This document shows positions 53,018-61,954 of a stretch of 64,000 nucleotides of DNA, one piece after another. Position numbers and translations under genes: made by a program. Under the pieces are notes generated by a model, which searched no databases, was not told where the DNA came from, and saw only the letters and a list, made by a program, of their open reading frames with translations. Numbering within the stretch: position 1 is the first letter of the stretch; the number at the start of each line of letters is the position of its first letter. Source of the stretch: Gammaproteobacteria bacterium (lineage in GTDB: Bacteria; Pseudomonadota; Gammaproteobacteria; JACKNK01); NCBI GenBank assembly GCA_024234955.1, contig JACKNK010000003.1:124001-188000 (forward strand), given 5' to 3'.

Positions 53018-53581
53018 CTAATGCAGGGTATTGGTGGTATCGACCGCATCCCGCAACGGACGCAGGTCTTCATGCAGTGACAACACACCGACTTTGACGT
53101 ATTCGACGATCTCTGCGTAAGCCTCTTCGTCGGCCTCCTCGGTACCGGCGTCTTCAACAGCGGCACGGGATATGGCCGTGAGATCGGCAATCAGTTCCTT
53201 GGCATCGTCGGACAGGGCAGGCGAATCGCCCAGGCCACGAATCCCCAAACCGAACAGATAGCCCTGGCACCACGTCGCCAAGGCAGCGACCCGGGCGTCG
53301 ATTTCGGCATCGTCATCCGGAAGGAAAAGCTCGTATTCAAACGCTTCGCCACTCAGGTCACGCTGGGTGTCGCCAAACAGGCCGGCCAGCAACAGCCCAT
53401 CCTCCTGGCTCAGTGCATGCGCGCCTTCAATCCCCCCGAACAGTTGCCCCAGCCATTCCTCAGGCTCGGTTTCCCCGGCGCTGATCAGGGCCGTAAGCAA
53501 GCCATGCGCCTCTGCCGGCGAAAGCGGGATGAGCTGGCGATCGAACAGGGTCAGCAACTGCGGATAGTCGGTAGTGTTCAT
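53018..53581 (-). CDS. ygfB: UPF0149 family protein YgfB
   Basis: 187-residue all-helical acidic protein. PLSPAEAHGLLTALISAG and the C-terminal EEAYAEIVEYVKVGVLSLHEDL...TLH match YgfB. In Pseudomonas, YgfB affects gene regulation and ampD-linked resistance; the general role is unclear. I prefer ATG 53581 by homology over ATG 53623, although the ribosome site is weak. First gene of the pepP-ubi operon, divergent from the zapB-like gene. Confidence 0.88.
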   Translation of the reverse strand: MNTTDYPQLLTLFDRQLIPLSPAEAHGLLTALISAGETEPEEWLGQLFGGIEGAHALSQEDGLLLAGLFGDTQRDLSGEAFEYELFLPDDDAEIDARVAALATWCQGYLFGLGIRGLGDSPALSDDAKELIADLTAISRAAVEDAGTEEADEEAYAEIVEYVKVGVLSLHEDLRPLRDAVDTTNTLH

Positions 53582-53692
53582 CCCGTGAATGCTACCATCG
53601 CCGGTCTGTTTCGGCGTCGGCACTTGGCCTCATCCCGCAAAACCCTGCGAACTTCATTGACCGCTGTTAAAGCGCCCAACTATATTGCCTAC

Positions 53693-53926
53693 ATGAGCCA
53701 GCATGACGCTATCACGCAAGCCGAGGCGAGCCTCGCGGTCCTCCAGCAAAAGCTGGAGCGTCTGCTTGACCAGTATCACCATTTGGCGCAGGCCCATTCC
53801 GATCTGCGTGCGCGACACGATGCGCTGGTTCATGAGCGCGCACATCTGATTTCCAACAACGAGCAGGCCAAGCACCGGGTCGAAGCCATGCTCACCCGAC
53901 TCAAGGACCTGGAGCCACGGGCATGA
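53693..53926 (+). CDS. ZapB-like coiled-coil protein (TIGR02449 type)
   Basis: 77-residue, almost wholly coiled-coil protein (ASLAVLQQKLERLLDQYHHLAQAHSDLRARHDALVHERAHLI). Short proteins of this kind precede zapA in many gammaproteobacteria and are annotated as TIGR02449; similarity to the cell-division factor ZapB is structural. The start gives 11 residues before the coil. The stop overlaps the zapA start by 4 bp (ATGA), so the two are translated together. Confidence 0.85.
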   Translation: MSQHDAITQAEASLAVLQQKLERLLDQYHHLAQAHSDLRARHDALVHERAHLISNNEQAKHRVEAMLTRLKDLEPRA

Positions 53927-54222
53927 CGCGCAGCAACAACACCGTCAAAGTGCATATTCTTGGAAAGGAATATCAGATTGCCTGCCCGCTGGAAGAACGC
54001 GATGCAGTCCTGGCGTCAGCACGCCGGCTTGATGAGCGCATGCAGGAACTGCGCGACAGTCGGGCCGTTCTCGGCTTGGAGCGTATCGCGGTGATGGCGG
54101 CCTTGAGCCTGACCAACGAATTGCTACAACAGGAAATGCGGGCCGACGCCCTCGCCCGTTCCATTCAGGCGCGCGTGGATTCATTGCACCGGCTGATGGA
54201 TGGCGTTATCGAGGAAAACTGA
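53923..54222 (+). CDS. zapA: Cell division protein ZapA
   Basis: 99-residue FtsZ-bundling protein: VKVHILGKEYQIACPLEERDAVLASARRLDERMQELRDS (globular domain) then LERIAVMAALSLTNELLQQE (coiled-coil helix). It stabilises the Z-ring. The 6S RNA gene follows about 100 bp downstream, the conserved zapA-ssrS-fthfs order. Confidence 0.95.
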   Translation: MTRSNNTVKVHILGKEYQIACPLEERDAVLASARRLDERMQELRDSRAVLGLERIAVMAALSLTNELLQQEMRADALARSIQARVDSLHRLMDGVIEEN

Positions 54223-54319
54223 GGCGAGGATTCGCCAGAAAATTCGGTACTGCCCAAACCGTTCATTGATTACGTCGCTGTCAGGCCGCGCTTCCCGCGC
54301 GGCAACAGCGACCCCATTA

Positions 54320-54523
54320 GGCGGATTCTGCAGTGTTCGTTAGTGACCCTTATACCCCTTGAGCCTTAGATCCTTAGCTCGGGGTGCAGGTCCAGGGAAC
54401 GATGTGCATGACCGCGCCGGGCTTCGCCCTGCGAGCGGTAAGCCTGTGTTCCCTTACCGAATCCCCACTTGAACCGTCCGGTTCAAGGGCTGAGGTAGCA
54501 CGACGGCACAGGTGGAGTCCGCC
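54320..54523 (+). ncRNA. ssrS: 6S RNA
   Basis: RNA mimic of an open promoter that sequesters sigma-70 RNA polymerase in stationary phase. Diagnostic pieces: TGTTCG near the 5' end, CCCCTTGAGCC, the CTTGAACCG/CGGTTCAAGGG hairpin, GCTGAGGTAGCACGACGG, and a closing stem in which ggcggattctgc (54320-54331) pairs with gtggagtccgcc (54512-54523). A T run (54527-54531) follows. About 204 nt, slightly longer than the E. coli RNA (184). The exact 5' end is inferred from the stem. Located between zapA and fthfs, as in most gammaproteobacteria. Confidence 0.93.
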
Positions 54524-54539
54524 CCCTTTTTGCTCTCCC

Positions 54540-55145
54540 ATGCCTGATCTCGCCATTCTGCGGCGCACCCTGCGTGCGAAGCGCACCGCCCTGAGTCCCG
54601 CCGAACATCGCGCGCACGGGGCGGCGGCAACCGCCCTCATCCTCCAAGATCCGTGGTATCGGAAGGCGCGGCACATCGCGGTCTATCTTGCGGTCGGCGG
54701 AGAACTCGATGTGAGCATGCTGATCGGCGCTGCGTGGCGGGACAACAAGACCGTTTATCTGCCCATACTCGCGCCATTCGGGGCGAATCGACTCTGGTTT
54801 GCGCCCTACGCCGCGAGTACCCGGCTCGCGCCGAATCGTTTCGGCATCCCGGAGCCCGAGATTCATCCGCGTCGCTGGGTCCTGCCGCGCCGCCGTCTGG
54901 ACCTAGTGATTACCCCGCTACTCGGTTTTGACCACAACGGCAACCGACTCGGCATGGGTGGCGGGTATTACGACCGCAGTTTTGCGTTCAAGCGAGGATC
55001 GTCCGTTCAGCGTCCGCGACTACTTGGCGCCGCACACGCCTTCCAGCAAGTCGAATCGCTTGACCGCCGCCCCTGGGACATTCCCCTGGATGGGGTCGCG
55101 ACAGAACTCACCCTTCATCATTTCACCCAAGGACCGATGCCATGA
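54540..55145 (+). CDS. 5-formyltetrahydrofolate cyclo-ligase
   Basis: 201-residue enzyme converting 5-formyl-THF to 5,10-methenyl-THF with ATP. An N-terminal basic helix (LRRTLRAKRTALSPAEHRAHG) and the signature LLGFDHNGNRLGMGGGYYDRSF, with the nucleotide-binding GMGGGYYDR, are clear. Directly downstream of 6S RNA, so the RNA and mRNA may share a precursor, as in E. coli (ssrS-ygfA). The stop overlaps the EVE gene start by 4 bp. Confidence 0.95.
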   Translation: MPDLAILRRTLRAKRTALSPAEHRAHGAAATALILQDPWYRKARHIAVYLAVGGELDVSMLIGAAWRDNKTVYLPILAPFGANRLWFAPYAASTRLAPNRFGIPEPEIHPRRWVLPRRRLDLVITPLLGFDHNGNRLGMGGGYYDRSFAFKRGSSVQRPRLLGAAHAFQQVESLDRRPWDIPLDGVATELTLHHFTQGPMP

Positions 55146-55600
55146 ATTATTGGCTGATGAAATCCGAACCCGATGTGTTCGGCATCGACCACCTCAAAGC
55201 GATGCCCGATCAGACCGAACATTGGGATGGTGTGCGCAACTATCAGGCACGCAACATGCTGCGCGACCAGATGAAGCTTGGCGATCAAGTCTTCTTCTAC
55301 CACTCGAACTGTGACGTCCCCGGCATCGTTGGCGTGGCCGAGATCGTGCGCGAAGGTTATCCGGACTTCACCGCGTTCGATCCGGGAACCAAATATCACG
55401 ACCCGAAAAGCGACCCCGAAAAACCCCGTTGGTACATGGTCGATGTGCGTTACGTGCGTCACCTCAAACGCACGATCAGTTTGAAGGAACTCAAGGACAT
55501 GCCCGAGCTTGAGGACATGCCGCTGGTTCGCAAAGGCAACAGGCTGTCGATCATGCCGGTCAGCGCCGAGCATTGGGAAACCATTCTCTCGCTCGAATAA
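55142..55600 (+). CDS. EVE-domain protein
   Basis: 152-residue single-domain protein: NYWLMKSEPDVFGIDHL, HWDGVRNYQARNMLRDQMKLGDQVFFYHSNCDVPGIVGVAEIV, ending MPVSAEHWETIL. EVE domains belong to the PUA-like fold and bind modified bases in DNA or RNA; stand-alone forms like this one are conserved housekeeping genes with a poorly known role. Coupled to the folate gene by an ATGA overlap and followed by a strong terminator. Confidence 0.93.
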   Translation: MNYWLMKSEPDVFGIDHLKAMPDQTEHWDGVRNYQARNMLRDQMKLGDQVFFYHSNCDVPGIVGVAEIVREGYPDFTAFDPGTKYHDPKSDPEKPRWYMVDVRYVRHLKRTISLKELKDMPELEDMPLVRKGNRLSIMPVSAEHWETILSLE

Positions 55601-55638
55601 GTCAAGCTGCGAGCCGACTGCCATGTTCCGGACGTAAA

Positions 55639-55670
55639 AAAGGCCGCAGGGATTACTCCCTGCGGCCTTT
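55639..55670. terminator. Bidirectional terminator between EVE and RND genes
   Basis: A 14-bp perfect stem (55639-55652 and 55657-55670) with a TTAC loop, A-rich before and T-rich after. It serves both convergent transcripts. Confidence 0.92.
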
Positions 55671-55697
55671 GTGTTGGCGTGTTAACGCCAGTCTGGA

Positions 55698-58472
55698 TCA
55701 AGCCTTGTTGACGAACACGAAGCGTGGCTTCAGCCATGCCACCAGCAGCGGCAGGATGGTCAAGGCCAGGATCACGTCGATCAACAGCGCCTCGGTGATG
55801 TAAATACCCAATGCCCAGGTATTCGCCAACTCGGTGCTCAGCAACGGAATGAAGCTGCCCAGCAGGACGACCACGGAGACAATGACCGCAGAACCGGTGG
55901 AACTCAGCGTATTGTCGAGCGCGGTCTTCCAATCGCCGACGGCAATCATCTCTTCCCGCAAGCGCGAGAACATGTAAATGCCGTAGTCCACACCCAGACC
56001 CATGGCGATACTCAACGCCACCTGTGTGTGGAAGGCCAGGTTGCCGGACCAGTTCTGCACCGACGTGAAATAGCCGCCCATGCCGTACTGACCGAACAGG
56101 GTCACCAACAGCATGAATATCAGGATGGCCGGCACCGCAATCGAGCGGAACATCAGCATGGAGATCAGGAAGATCGCCGCTGCCGTGGTCAAAGGACTCT
56201 TGAGCCATTCGGACATCGCCACTTCGCGAGTTGCCTCGGTGGCGCCCAGGAAGCCACCAACCGCCGGGTCCGTGACTTCCGGATCGCCGGAGACCCGGAA
56301 GACCTCGGTGTGATCCCCATTGGTCAGGGTCGCGACATCGCCGTTACGAAGCCCCAGTTTCACCTTCTTGAGTCCGGGAGAATCGGCGTGGTCGCGCATG
56401 TACTTCTGGATGTCGCGCACCAAGACGTGGGTTTTCACCGGATCCATGGTGTTGACGAAGCCCATGACGATGCCTTCGTTCCAAGTATTGATGTCCACGA
56501 AGGAATCGAGATCGCCCGCGCTGGTGTTGGCCTGAAGCAGACCGTTATACAGCTGTACGGTCTGGTCCGGATCCGGCACAAACTCCTCGTCGCCCGGGTC
56601 GCGATAGAACTCCCAGTTTTCCGGGTCCTTCATATGAGCGACCGTAGGAATATGGAACAGTCGGTAATCCGAGGCTTCACCTGCCGGTGATGAGAGCAGC
56701 ATGTTGACCAGTTTCACGAATTGCACGTACGACCCGGTGAAGCCGATGTAAGGGTGCGTGCGCATCCAGTCCTCAAAGGCCTCAAGATCGGCCAAGACCT
56801 CGGCATCATTGAAGATGCCTTGAATGGGATCTTCATCCGGATCAAAACAGTCATAGCTCAGGCGCTTTCCGTTCTCGTAGTTTTCCGGCCCGCAAGGCGC
56901 CTTGACGTCTTCAATACCCCGAACCGGGATATTTACGGAAATGACGCCGGGCATGATCTTGCCAAGACCTTCCAGGTCCTGAATCGTGATCGAGTGCTCC
57001 TTGAAGGCGGCGCGCGAATAGTTAATACCCTTCTCGACGCCGGGCATGATGTCGAACTCGGCATTCTCCCCGGACATGACCGCCTGCACTCCTTCGATCA
57101 CCTTGGTGTAATGCATCGAGACACCAAACGCGATAATCAGGATGGTGATCGGCACCCACTTGCCCGGGCCGTTTATCACACGTGACAGGAAGCGCCCCAC
57201 CGCATGCTCCCAGTGGCCGGACGACTCGGTCTGGAATTCCTTCTGCGGGAACGTGATGAACAACAACGGAATGAGCGTCGTCGTCGTCAGCAACAAGGTC
57301 ATCATTCCGAACACGCCGAAATAGGCGTAATCCTTGTAAAACGAGATATCGACCAAGGCGAGCGTCGCGAAGCCAACCATATCGGTAACGATGGACAAGG
57401 TCGCCGGCACGATGGTCGCGGCAATCGCATACTCTGCCGCCTGCTGGTCGTCAGGTCGATGCTGACGTTCCTGAAGGAATCGCCGTGTAATCTGTACCGA
57501 GTGCCCAATACCAATCGCCAGCAACAGCATCGGCGTCAGTACCATCATGGTCGTGAGCTTGAACTCCGTGTAACCCATCGCCCCGATGGTCATGGTGATG
57601 GTCGAACCCACACCGAGCAGCGGGAACATCGCACCACGGGCAGTCCGGAATTCGAACCACAGCACCACCATGACGATCAAGATGGCGATGACGAACAGCC
57701 ACCATTTGTTGACCAGATCCAGCAGCATGTAGGCAAGGAAGTAAGGCTCGCCCGCCGTCATGAACGAAACCCGATCCCCGTAACGCGCTTCGAAGTCATC
57801 GACGATGGCGCGAACATCCCGGACCCACGACAAGTAAATCGGCTTCACCTCATCGGAATAGTCACCAATGATGAACGTGGCCTTTGTCGTACAGCCGTCG
57901 TGATTGAGGAAATCACATTTTTTGCCATCGGCATCCTCGAAATGCAGCAGCATCGGCCCCATTGCCGGATTCTGCTCCAGGCCTCGCCGCAAGTAGTCGA
58001 GCTGATCCTTGGCCCTTTCCGGATCCTTGGTGTCGATACCTTCGACTGGAATCAAGCGCTTGAACTGCAGGTCGCCGTATTCGGTGACCCCCATGTACTT
58101 GATCTTCTGGGATGCCAGATCGATGAAATTCTGCGCATTCGAATACGGCAGTTCAACGACACGGTTGTGCAGCTCCTGGACCATGTTAATGAACCAGGGC
58201 TGATAGATGTCGCCGTCACCCTTGATGCGCATACCCCATACCATGAGGTTGCCCATGCCGAACTTGTGTTCACCGTAAAGGTTGGTGGCCACGTAACGGT
58301 TGGTAGGCGGCAACAAAGTGTCCGGATCGTTACGGACATCAAGCTTGGGAATCTGCGTTGCCGCGACGATCGTTCCGATCAGCACAAACAACATGATAGG
58401 AATCCGGAACCGCAGCACGAACCGTGCGTACGACCAGGTCCAGCCCTGCTCCGATTGATTGTTATTGCTCAT
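55698..58472 (-). CDS. RND/MMPL-family exporter
   Basis: 924-residue inner-membrane transporter with 12 predicted helices in two halves, each headed by a large periplasmic domain. The first half opens with RFRIPIMLFVLIGTIVAATQIPKLDVRNDPDTLLPP; both sterol-sensing-like helix bundles contain the GIGHSVQ and GLGVDYGIYMFSR motifs of the COG1033/MMPL group. Such pumps with DUF1302 and DUF1329 partners are widespread in aquatic proteobacteria and thought to move lipids or hydrophobic compounds across the envelope; the substrate here is unknown. Last gene of the unit; a terminator precedes it. Confidence 0.9.
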   Translation of the reverse strand: MSNNNQSEQGWTWSYARFVLRFRIPIMLFVLIGTIVAATQIPKLDVRNDPDTLLPPTNRYVATNLYGEHKFGMGNLMVWGMRIKGDGDIYQPWFINMVQELHNRVVELPYSNAQNFIDLASQKIKYMGVTEYGDLQFKRLIPVEGIDTKDPERAKDQLDYLRRGLEQNPAMGPMLLHFEDADGKKCDFLNHDGCTTKATFIIGDYSDEVKPIYLSWVRDVRAIVDDFEARYGDRVSFMTAGEPYFLAYMLLDLVNKWWLFVIAILIVMVVLWFEFRTARGAMFPLLGVGSTITMTIGAMGYTEFKLTTMMVLTPMLLLAIGIGHSVQITRRFLQERQHRPDDQQAAEYAIAATIVPATLSIVTDMVGFATLALVDISFYKDYAYFGVFGMMTLLLTTTTLIPLLFITFPQKEFQTESSGHWEHAVGRFLSRVINGPGKWVPITILIIAFGVSMHYTKVIEGVQAVMSGENAEFDIMPGVEKGINYSRAAFKEHSITIQDLEGLGKIMPGVISVNIPVRGIEDVKAPCGPENYENGKRLSYDCFDPDEDPIQGIFNDAEVLADLEAFEDWMRTHPYIGFTGSYVQFVKLVNMLLSSPAGEASDYRLFHIPTVAHMKDPENWEFYRDPGDEEFVPDPDQTVQLYNGLLQANTSAGDLDSFVDINTWNEGIVMGFVNTMDPVKTHVLVRDIQKYMRDHADSPGLKKVKLGLRNGDVATLTNGDHTEVFRVSGDPEVTDPAVGGFLGATEATREVAMSEWLKSPLTTAAAIFLISMLMFRSIAVPAILIFMLLVTLFGQYGMGGYFTSVQNWSGNLAFHTQVALSIAMGLGVDYGIYMFSRLREEMIAVGDWKTALDNTLSSTGSAVIVSVVVLLGSFIPLLSTELANTWALGIYITEALLIDVILALTILPLLVAWLKPRFVFVNKA

Positions 58473-58516
58473 GAGTCTTGCCCCGAGTCAGGCCCAGCAT
58501 GGCGCGGAAATAAAAA

Positions 58517-58558
58517 CGCCGCCGGGTCGGTACGCATGATGCGAACTCCCCGACGGCG
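58517..58558 (-). terminator. Intra-operon terminator between DUF1302 and RND genes
   Basis: On the minus strand a 10-bp GC stem with one mismatch (58549-58558 with 58517-58526) encloses a small palindrome and is followed by TTTTTATTT. It should reduce read-through from the DUF1302 gene into the pump gene. Confidence 0.7.
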
Positions 58559-58585
58559 CATTACTGGTGCTTTATCCGAAATACA

Positions 58586-60694
58586 TCAGAAGATGTACTT
58601 CACACCAATCTGGAAGTTGGAGGACTTGTCGAACTGACCAAAGGTCGTGTCTTCGTCACCCCAATACTGATTCCATTCAGCAGAACCCACCAGGTTGTCA
58701 CTGAAGCTGTATTCGACGTCCATTCGGTTCCAGTAACCACCACCTTCTTCAAAGATGGTGATGTTGTTGAAGCGACCCAACTGTGCCTCGCCGAACGGCT
58801 TGGAGAAGAACAGAGAGTAGAACTCCTTATATTCCTCAGCCTTTTTCAGACCGTTCGTCAGGTGCAACGTAGACGGATCCGCCGAATAACGCCGACCGGT
58901 CACGGATGCATTATTGGGATTGGCCTGAACCGTTTCATCTACGTAATCCAGGTTAATGAACTGGATAAACTGACCGCTGATTAGCAGGTTTGTCCAGACC
59001 GTCGCATCAACCCCGATGACGTACTTAAACCAGTCGGATTCTTGAGACTTGAGAGCCTCCTCAACGTTACCAATGCGGAGTTCGGCCAAATTCACGACCG
59101 GTGTACGGACATCTTTCTGATAAAGAAATTCGCCACGAACAACCAGCGGGGTATCGGCCATATCAAACGCGGTATCGAATGACGCACCCAGGTTGTGAAT
59201 ACGAGCCATTTTTTCGTCGAACACAAGGGTCGCGGCGCCATCATTTTCGACGAGATGCTGACTGGTGAAGGCCGCATCCTTGTAGAGGCCGAGAGTGGTG
59301 ATGGTGGTGGTTTCGCCTGCGGTCGTGCCACCGCCGCGCGTCCGGTTGGCGTTCGTTTCCTGCACATAAAGGCGATTGCCGGACGCATCCTCCCAGTGAA
59401 GATCAATGTACGGGTTGGCATCGTAGGCGTACAGGTAATTTACCGAGAAGTTCGTGCCACCGTCAGTAGAACCCTTGAAACGAGCACCAAAATTGACATC
59501 GGTGTCGTCAGGCATGTTCTTGGTCCTGAACTCGGTATTCATGTTCACGAATGTCGAGAACGTTGAGAACGCAGTCTGGTCCATGTACTCAAACATCGAG
59601 GTCGGGCTGGCGATATTGTAAATGTTCAGCGCGGACCCATCAGAGATGCCATCGGTTGCAGCGAGTAGGTTTGTAACATTACCGTTGCTGCCACCTGTAC
59701 CGGTCGCGCCACCCGGTCCGGTAATGGTGTTGGATGTCTGGGAAACGTAATTCAAGTCAATCGCTTCGCAGAACGTCGTGTTGCCACCCACCCCGGCCTC
59801 ATCGCAGGTCCCGCGAAAATCCGCCTCGCTGAACAGACCGTTGGCCGGACCACCACCGTTGTAGTCGGTGTTGTCCTGGGTGGTCACGTCGTTGATATAG
59901 TCAACAACGCGCGTTTGGGTATAGGCCCGCAGTCGTGGGGCACCGGCGGCAAGTGAGCCGCCACCCGGGAACTCAGCAAAGAACCGGGCGACATTACCCA
60001 TTGCAGGACCGATATTCAGGAAACCATTTACGGGGCCGGTGATCGAATCGACCCCTTTCATCAGGAACGGATGCCCTGCATCCCCGGATGCACGCAGCCC
60101 AGGGACCTGATTCTCTTTGGTTTGAGAAAGAATGAACTGCAACGAACCGGAATCACCAATCGGGGTGTCAACGTTCACCATCCACACAGGAATTCGCGAG
60201 TCTTCCATCGTGTTCTGAGCGAATTCGCGGTAATCGGTAGGGTTGATAATGTCGAGCAGCTTGATGCCGTCAGCCGTACCCCAAACCACCTGCTGCTTAC
60301 CCAAGCGGACGTAGGTATCGCCGATGCTGGTGTCGATATACAGCTCACGCAGCGGATCCTGCTGGGTGTACGCCTTCGGCCCCCGATAGCCTTTGGGCGT
60401 TGCATCCGGATCAACCATCAGGTTGACATCGGCATGCAAGCTGCTGCTCTCGAAGATATCCCCGTTGATAAACATCCGAGCGCTAAGCTCACTTTTGTAC
60501 ACATCACCACTACTGTGTCCCTGAGTGGTGTCGTTCGTCGCCCGGCGCGCGCCAATGTACTCGCCGGAGTCAACCGTCGCTGCAACCTCGGATTTGAGGT
60601 AGCCGTTAAATTCCCATCCAGCCTGAGCACTCGACATCAAAGTCGGTGCCGCGATAGCCGCAAGGATGGCAGTACGAAGCTTTGTGCTTTTCAT
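58586..60694 (-). CDS. DUF1302 outer-membrane protein
   Basis: 702 residues: signal peptide (to about residue 25, SSAQA), then GWEFNGYLKSEVAATVDSGEY and a beta-rich body with YIDTSIGDTYVRLGKQQVVWGTADGIKLLDIINP, a hallmark of DUF1302 proteins, and a terminal Phe (QIGVKYIF) as in BAM-inserted barrels. A Gly/Thr/Asn-rich low-complexity loop lies around residues 270-345. The family always accompanies a LolA-like DUF1329 protein and an MMPL pump, suggesting a trans-envelope export route with this barrel as outer-membrane exit. Confidence 0.88.
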   Translation of the reverse strand: MKSTKLRTAILAAIAAPTLMSSAQAGWEFNGYLKSEVAATVDSGEYIGARRATNDTTQGHSSGDVYKSELSARMFINGDIFESSSLHADVNLMVDPDATPKGYRGPKAYTQQDPLRELYIDTSIGDTYVRLGKQQVVWGTADGIKLLDIINPTDYREFAQNTMEDSRIPVWMVNVDTPIGDSGSLQFILSQTKENQVPGLRASGDAGHPFLMKGVDSITGPVNGFLNIGPAMGNVARFFAEFPGGGSLAAGAPRLRAYTQTRVVDYINDVTTQDNTDYNGGGPANGLFSEADFRGTCDEAGVGGNTTFCEAIDLNYVSQTSNTITGPGGATGTGGSNGNVTNLLAATDGISDGSALNIYNIASPTSMFEYMDQTAFSTFSTFVNMNTEFRTKNMPDDTDVNFGARFKGSTDGGTNFSVNYLYAYDANPYIDLHWEDASGNRLYVQETNANRTRGGGTTAGETTTITTLGLYKDAAFTSQHLVENDGAATLVFDEKMARIHNLGASFDTAFDMADTPLVVRGEFLYQKDVRTPVVNLAELRIGNVEEALKSQESDWFKYVIGVDATVWTNLLISGQFIQFINLDYVDETVQANPNNASVTGRRYSADPSTLHLTNGLKKAEEYKEFYSLFFSKPFGEAQLGRFNNITIFEEGGGYWNRMDVEYSFSDNLVGSAEWNQYWGDEDTTFGQFDKSSNFQIGVKYIF

Positions 60695-60730
60695 CAGATC
60701 GTTCCCCTAAATGAATTTGATGAACAAGAC

Positions 60731-61693
60731 TTAACGGCGAATCTGGCGCAAGGTGCGCTCAGACCACAACGATTCAGGCTTGTCGGAATCCCACTTGATG
60801 ACCGAGCGCGGAATCACGGCCCAGGTCTCATGATTGGTGTTCAGGTCTTTTCCGTACCAGGACGACCAGTACTGGGCGCGCGGGTCGGACAGCTCCATGG
60901 AACCCCAGGAACGATCGATGACCTTGATCTTTTTTCCGCCCTTGAAATATTCGGTGCGGTAATCGGCAAACGTTTTGGTATCAACATAGCTGACGCGATA
61001 GTCGTACCACCAGTTATCGAATTTGGTGGTGCTCTTCAGCACATAGACTTCCTTGCCCTTGGCGCTGCAATCGGAGGCCGGCAGATCTCCCATGTATTTG
61101 TTGCGCTGTGCCGCCGGAACATCCATCACACCCAGGCAATCGTTGAAGGTTTCCTTACCGGTAACTTCATGCTTTTCATGTTCGGGTTTACGCAGCGTGA
61201 CGTCGCCGAACGTGAAGTCGGAACCACCCCAGGAATCATCGTGTGCCGGCTCCGCGAAGCGCCGAATCTTGCGCAATGCAGGCAACCAGATCGCGTACGC
61301 CTGACTCTTGCCCGCTTCCGAGAAGTCGGTAATCAACATGCCGGTGCCACGCAGCTTGCCGGATTTGAAAATCGCGAGATCCTTGGACCATACCGGATCG
61401 CCATCCGGATAGTCGTTGTTCAGGTAACGCTCCAGGGTAATGGTGGTGGGATCGCTGTCCGCCGCACGATTGATCAGGATGGTGATGGCATCACCTACTT
61501 CCTCGATCGAGAAATTCTTCACCGCAAAGAAATGGTTGACGAAATAAACCTGATTGGCGACGTCTTCACCACTCGGTGAACCGCTCGGCATCGGCAGGTT
61601 TTTAGGTACAGCGGCGTTGGCAATACCGCCAGCAGCCGCGCCAACAGTCATCAAAGCCGCCACGACGGCCGCCTTAAGCGAACGGTGATTCAT
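60731..61693 (-). CDS. LolA-like outer-membrane lipoprotein-sorting domain protein (DUF1329 type)
   Basis: 320 residues: signal peptide (MNHRSLKAAVVAALMTVGAAAGGIANA), then a domain resembling the LolA/LolB half-barrel (ITLERYLNNDYPDGDPVWSKDLAIFKSGKLRGTGMLITDFSEAGKSQAYAIWLPALRKIRR) that in this family is proposed to carry a hydrophobic cargo through the periplasm. Start at ATG 61693 by signal peptide, not the longer frame to 61807. First gene of the LolA-like/DUF1302/RND unit, with a predicted promoter ~90 bp upstream. Confidence 0.85.
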   Translation of the reverse strand: MNHRSLKAAVVAALMTVGAAAGGIANAAVPKNLPMPSGSPSGEDVANQVYFVNHFFAVKNFSIEEVGDAITILINRAADSDPTTITLERYLNNDYPDGDPVWSKDLAIFKSGKLRGTGMLITDFSEAGKSQAYAIWLPALRKIRRFAEPAHDDSWGGSDFTFGDVTLRKPEHEKHEVTGKETFNDCLGVMDVPAAQRNKYMGDLPASDCSAKGKEVYVLKSTTKFDNWWYDYRVSYVDTKTFADYRTEYFKGGKKIKVIDRSWGSMELSDPRAQYWSSWYGKDLNTNHETWAVIPRSVIKWDSDKPESLWSERTLRQIRR

Positions 61694-61745
61694 GTAATAA
61701 CCCCTCTTCCGGAAAAATAGGGCCAGCGCCTTATTTGTATCTAAT

Positions 61746-61760
61746 TTGCAACAGCGCTGT
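61746..61760. promoter_or_regulatory. Possible operator: 15-nt motif shared with porin 2 promoter
   Basis: TTGCAACAGCGCTGT, containing the perfect 10-bp palindrome ACAGCGCTGT, lies about 20 bp downstream of the predicted transcription start of the LolA-like operon. The same motif with one change (TTGCAACAACGCTGT) overlaps the -35 box of porin 2 at 28656-28670. Confidence 0.4.
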
Positions 61761-61785
61761 GCCATTGGTGTTGTACAGGGGCAAC

Positions 61786-61814
61786 ACGATAGTGTCGGAA
61801 ACGACAACCGTCAA
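61786..61814 (-). promoter_or_regulatory. Predicted sigma-70 promoter of the LolA-like/DUF1302/RND operon
   Basis: Minus strand: TTGACG (61809-61814), 17-bp spacer, TATCGT (61786-61791). The start region is followed by an inverted repeat (gtgttg-N8-caacac, 61768-61787). Confidence 0.65.
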
Positions 61815-61905
61815 CCTAAGTCGTTGATACAAAAGAATTAATTATAAGCTAATCCATATATACTGATATTGAATATTACGAAGCGGTTGATCCAAAACGA
61901 AAAAA

Positions 61906-61928
61906 GGCCGACAGCTGAGCTGTCGGCC
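61906..61928 (-). terminator. Terminator of the dsrE-like gene
   Basis: A 10-bp perfect stem (61906-61915 and 61919-61928) with a 3-nt loop, flanked by A5 and TTTAT, just after the dsrE-like stop codon in the direction of transcription. Confidence 0.88.
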
Positions 61929-61954
61929 TTTATAAAACGGACTTCGCCTGTGAT

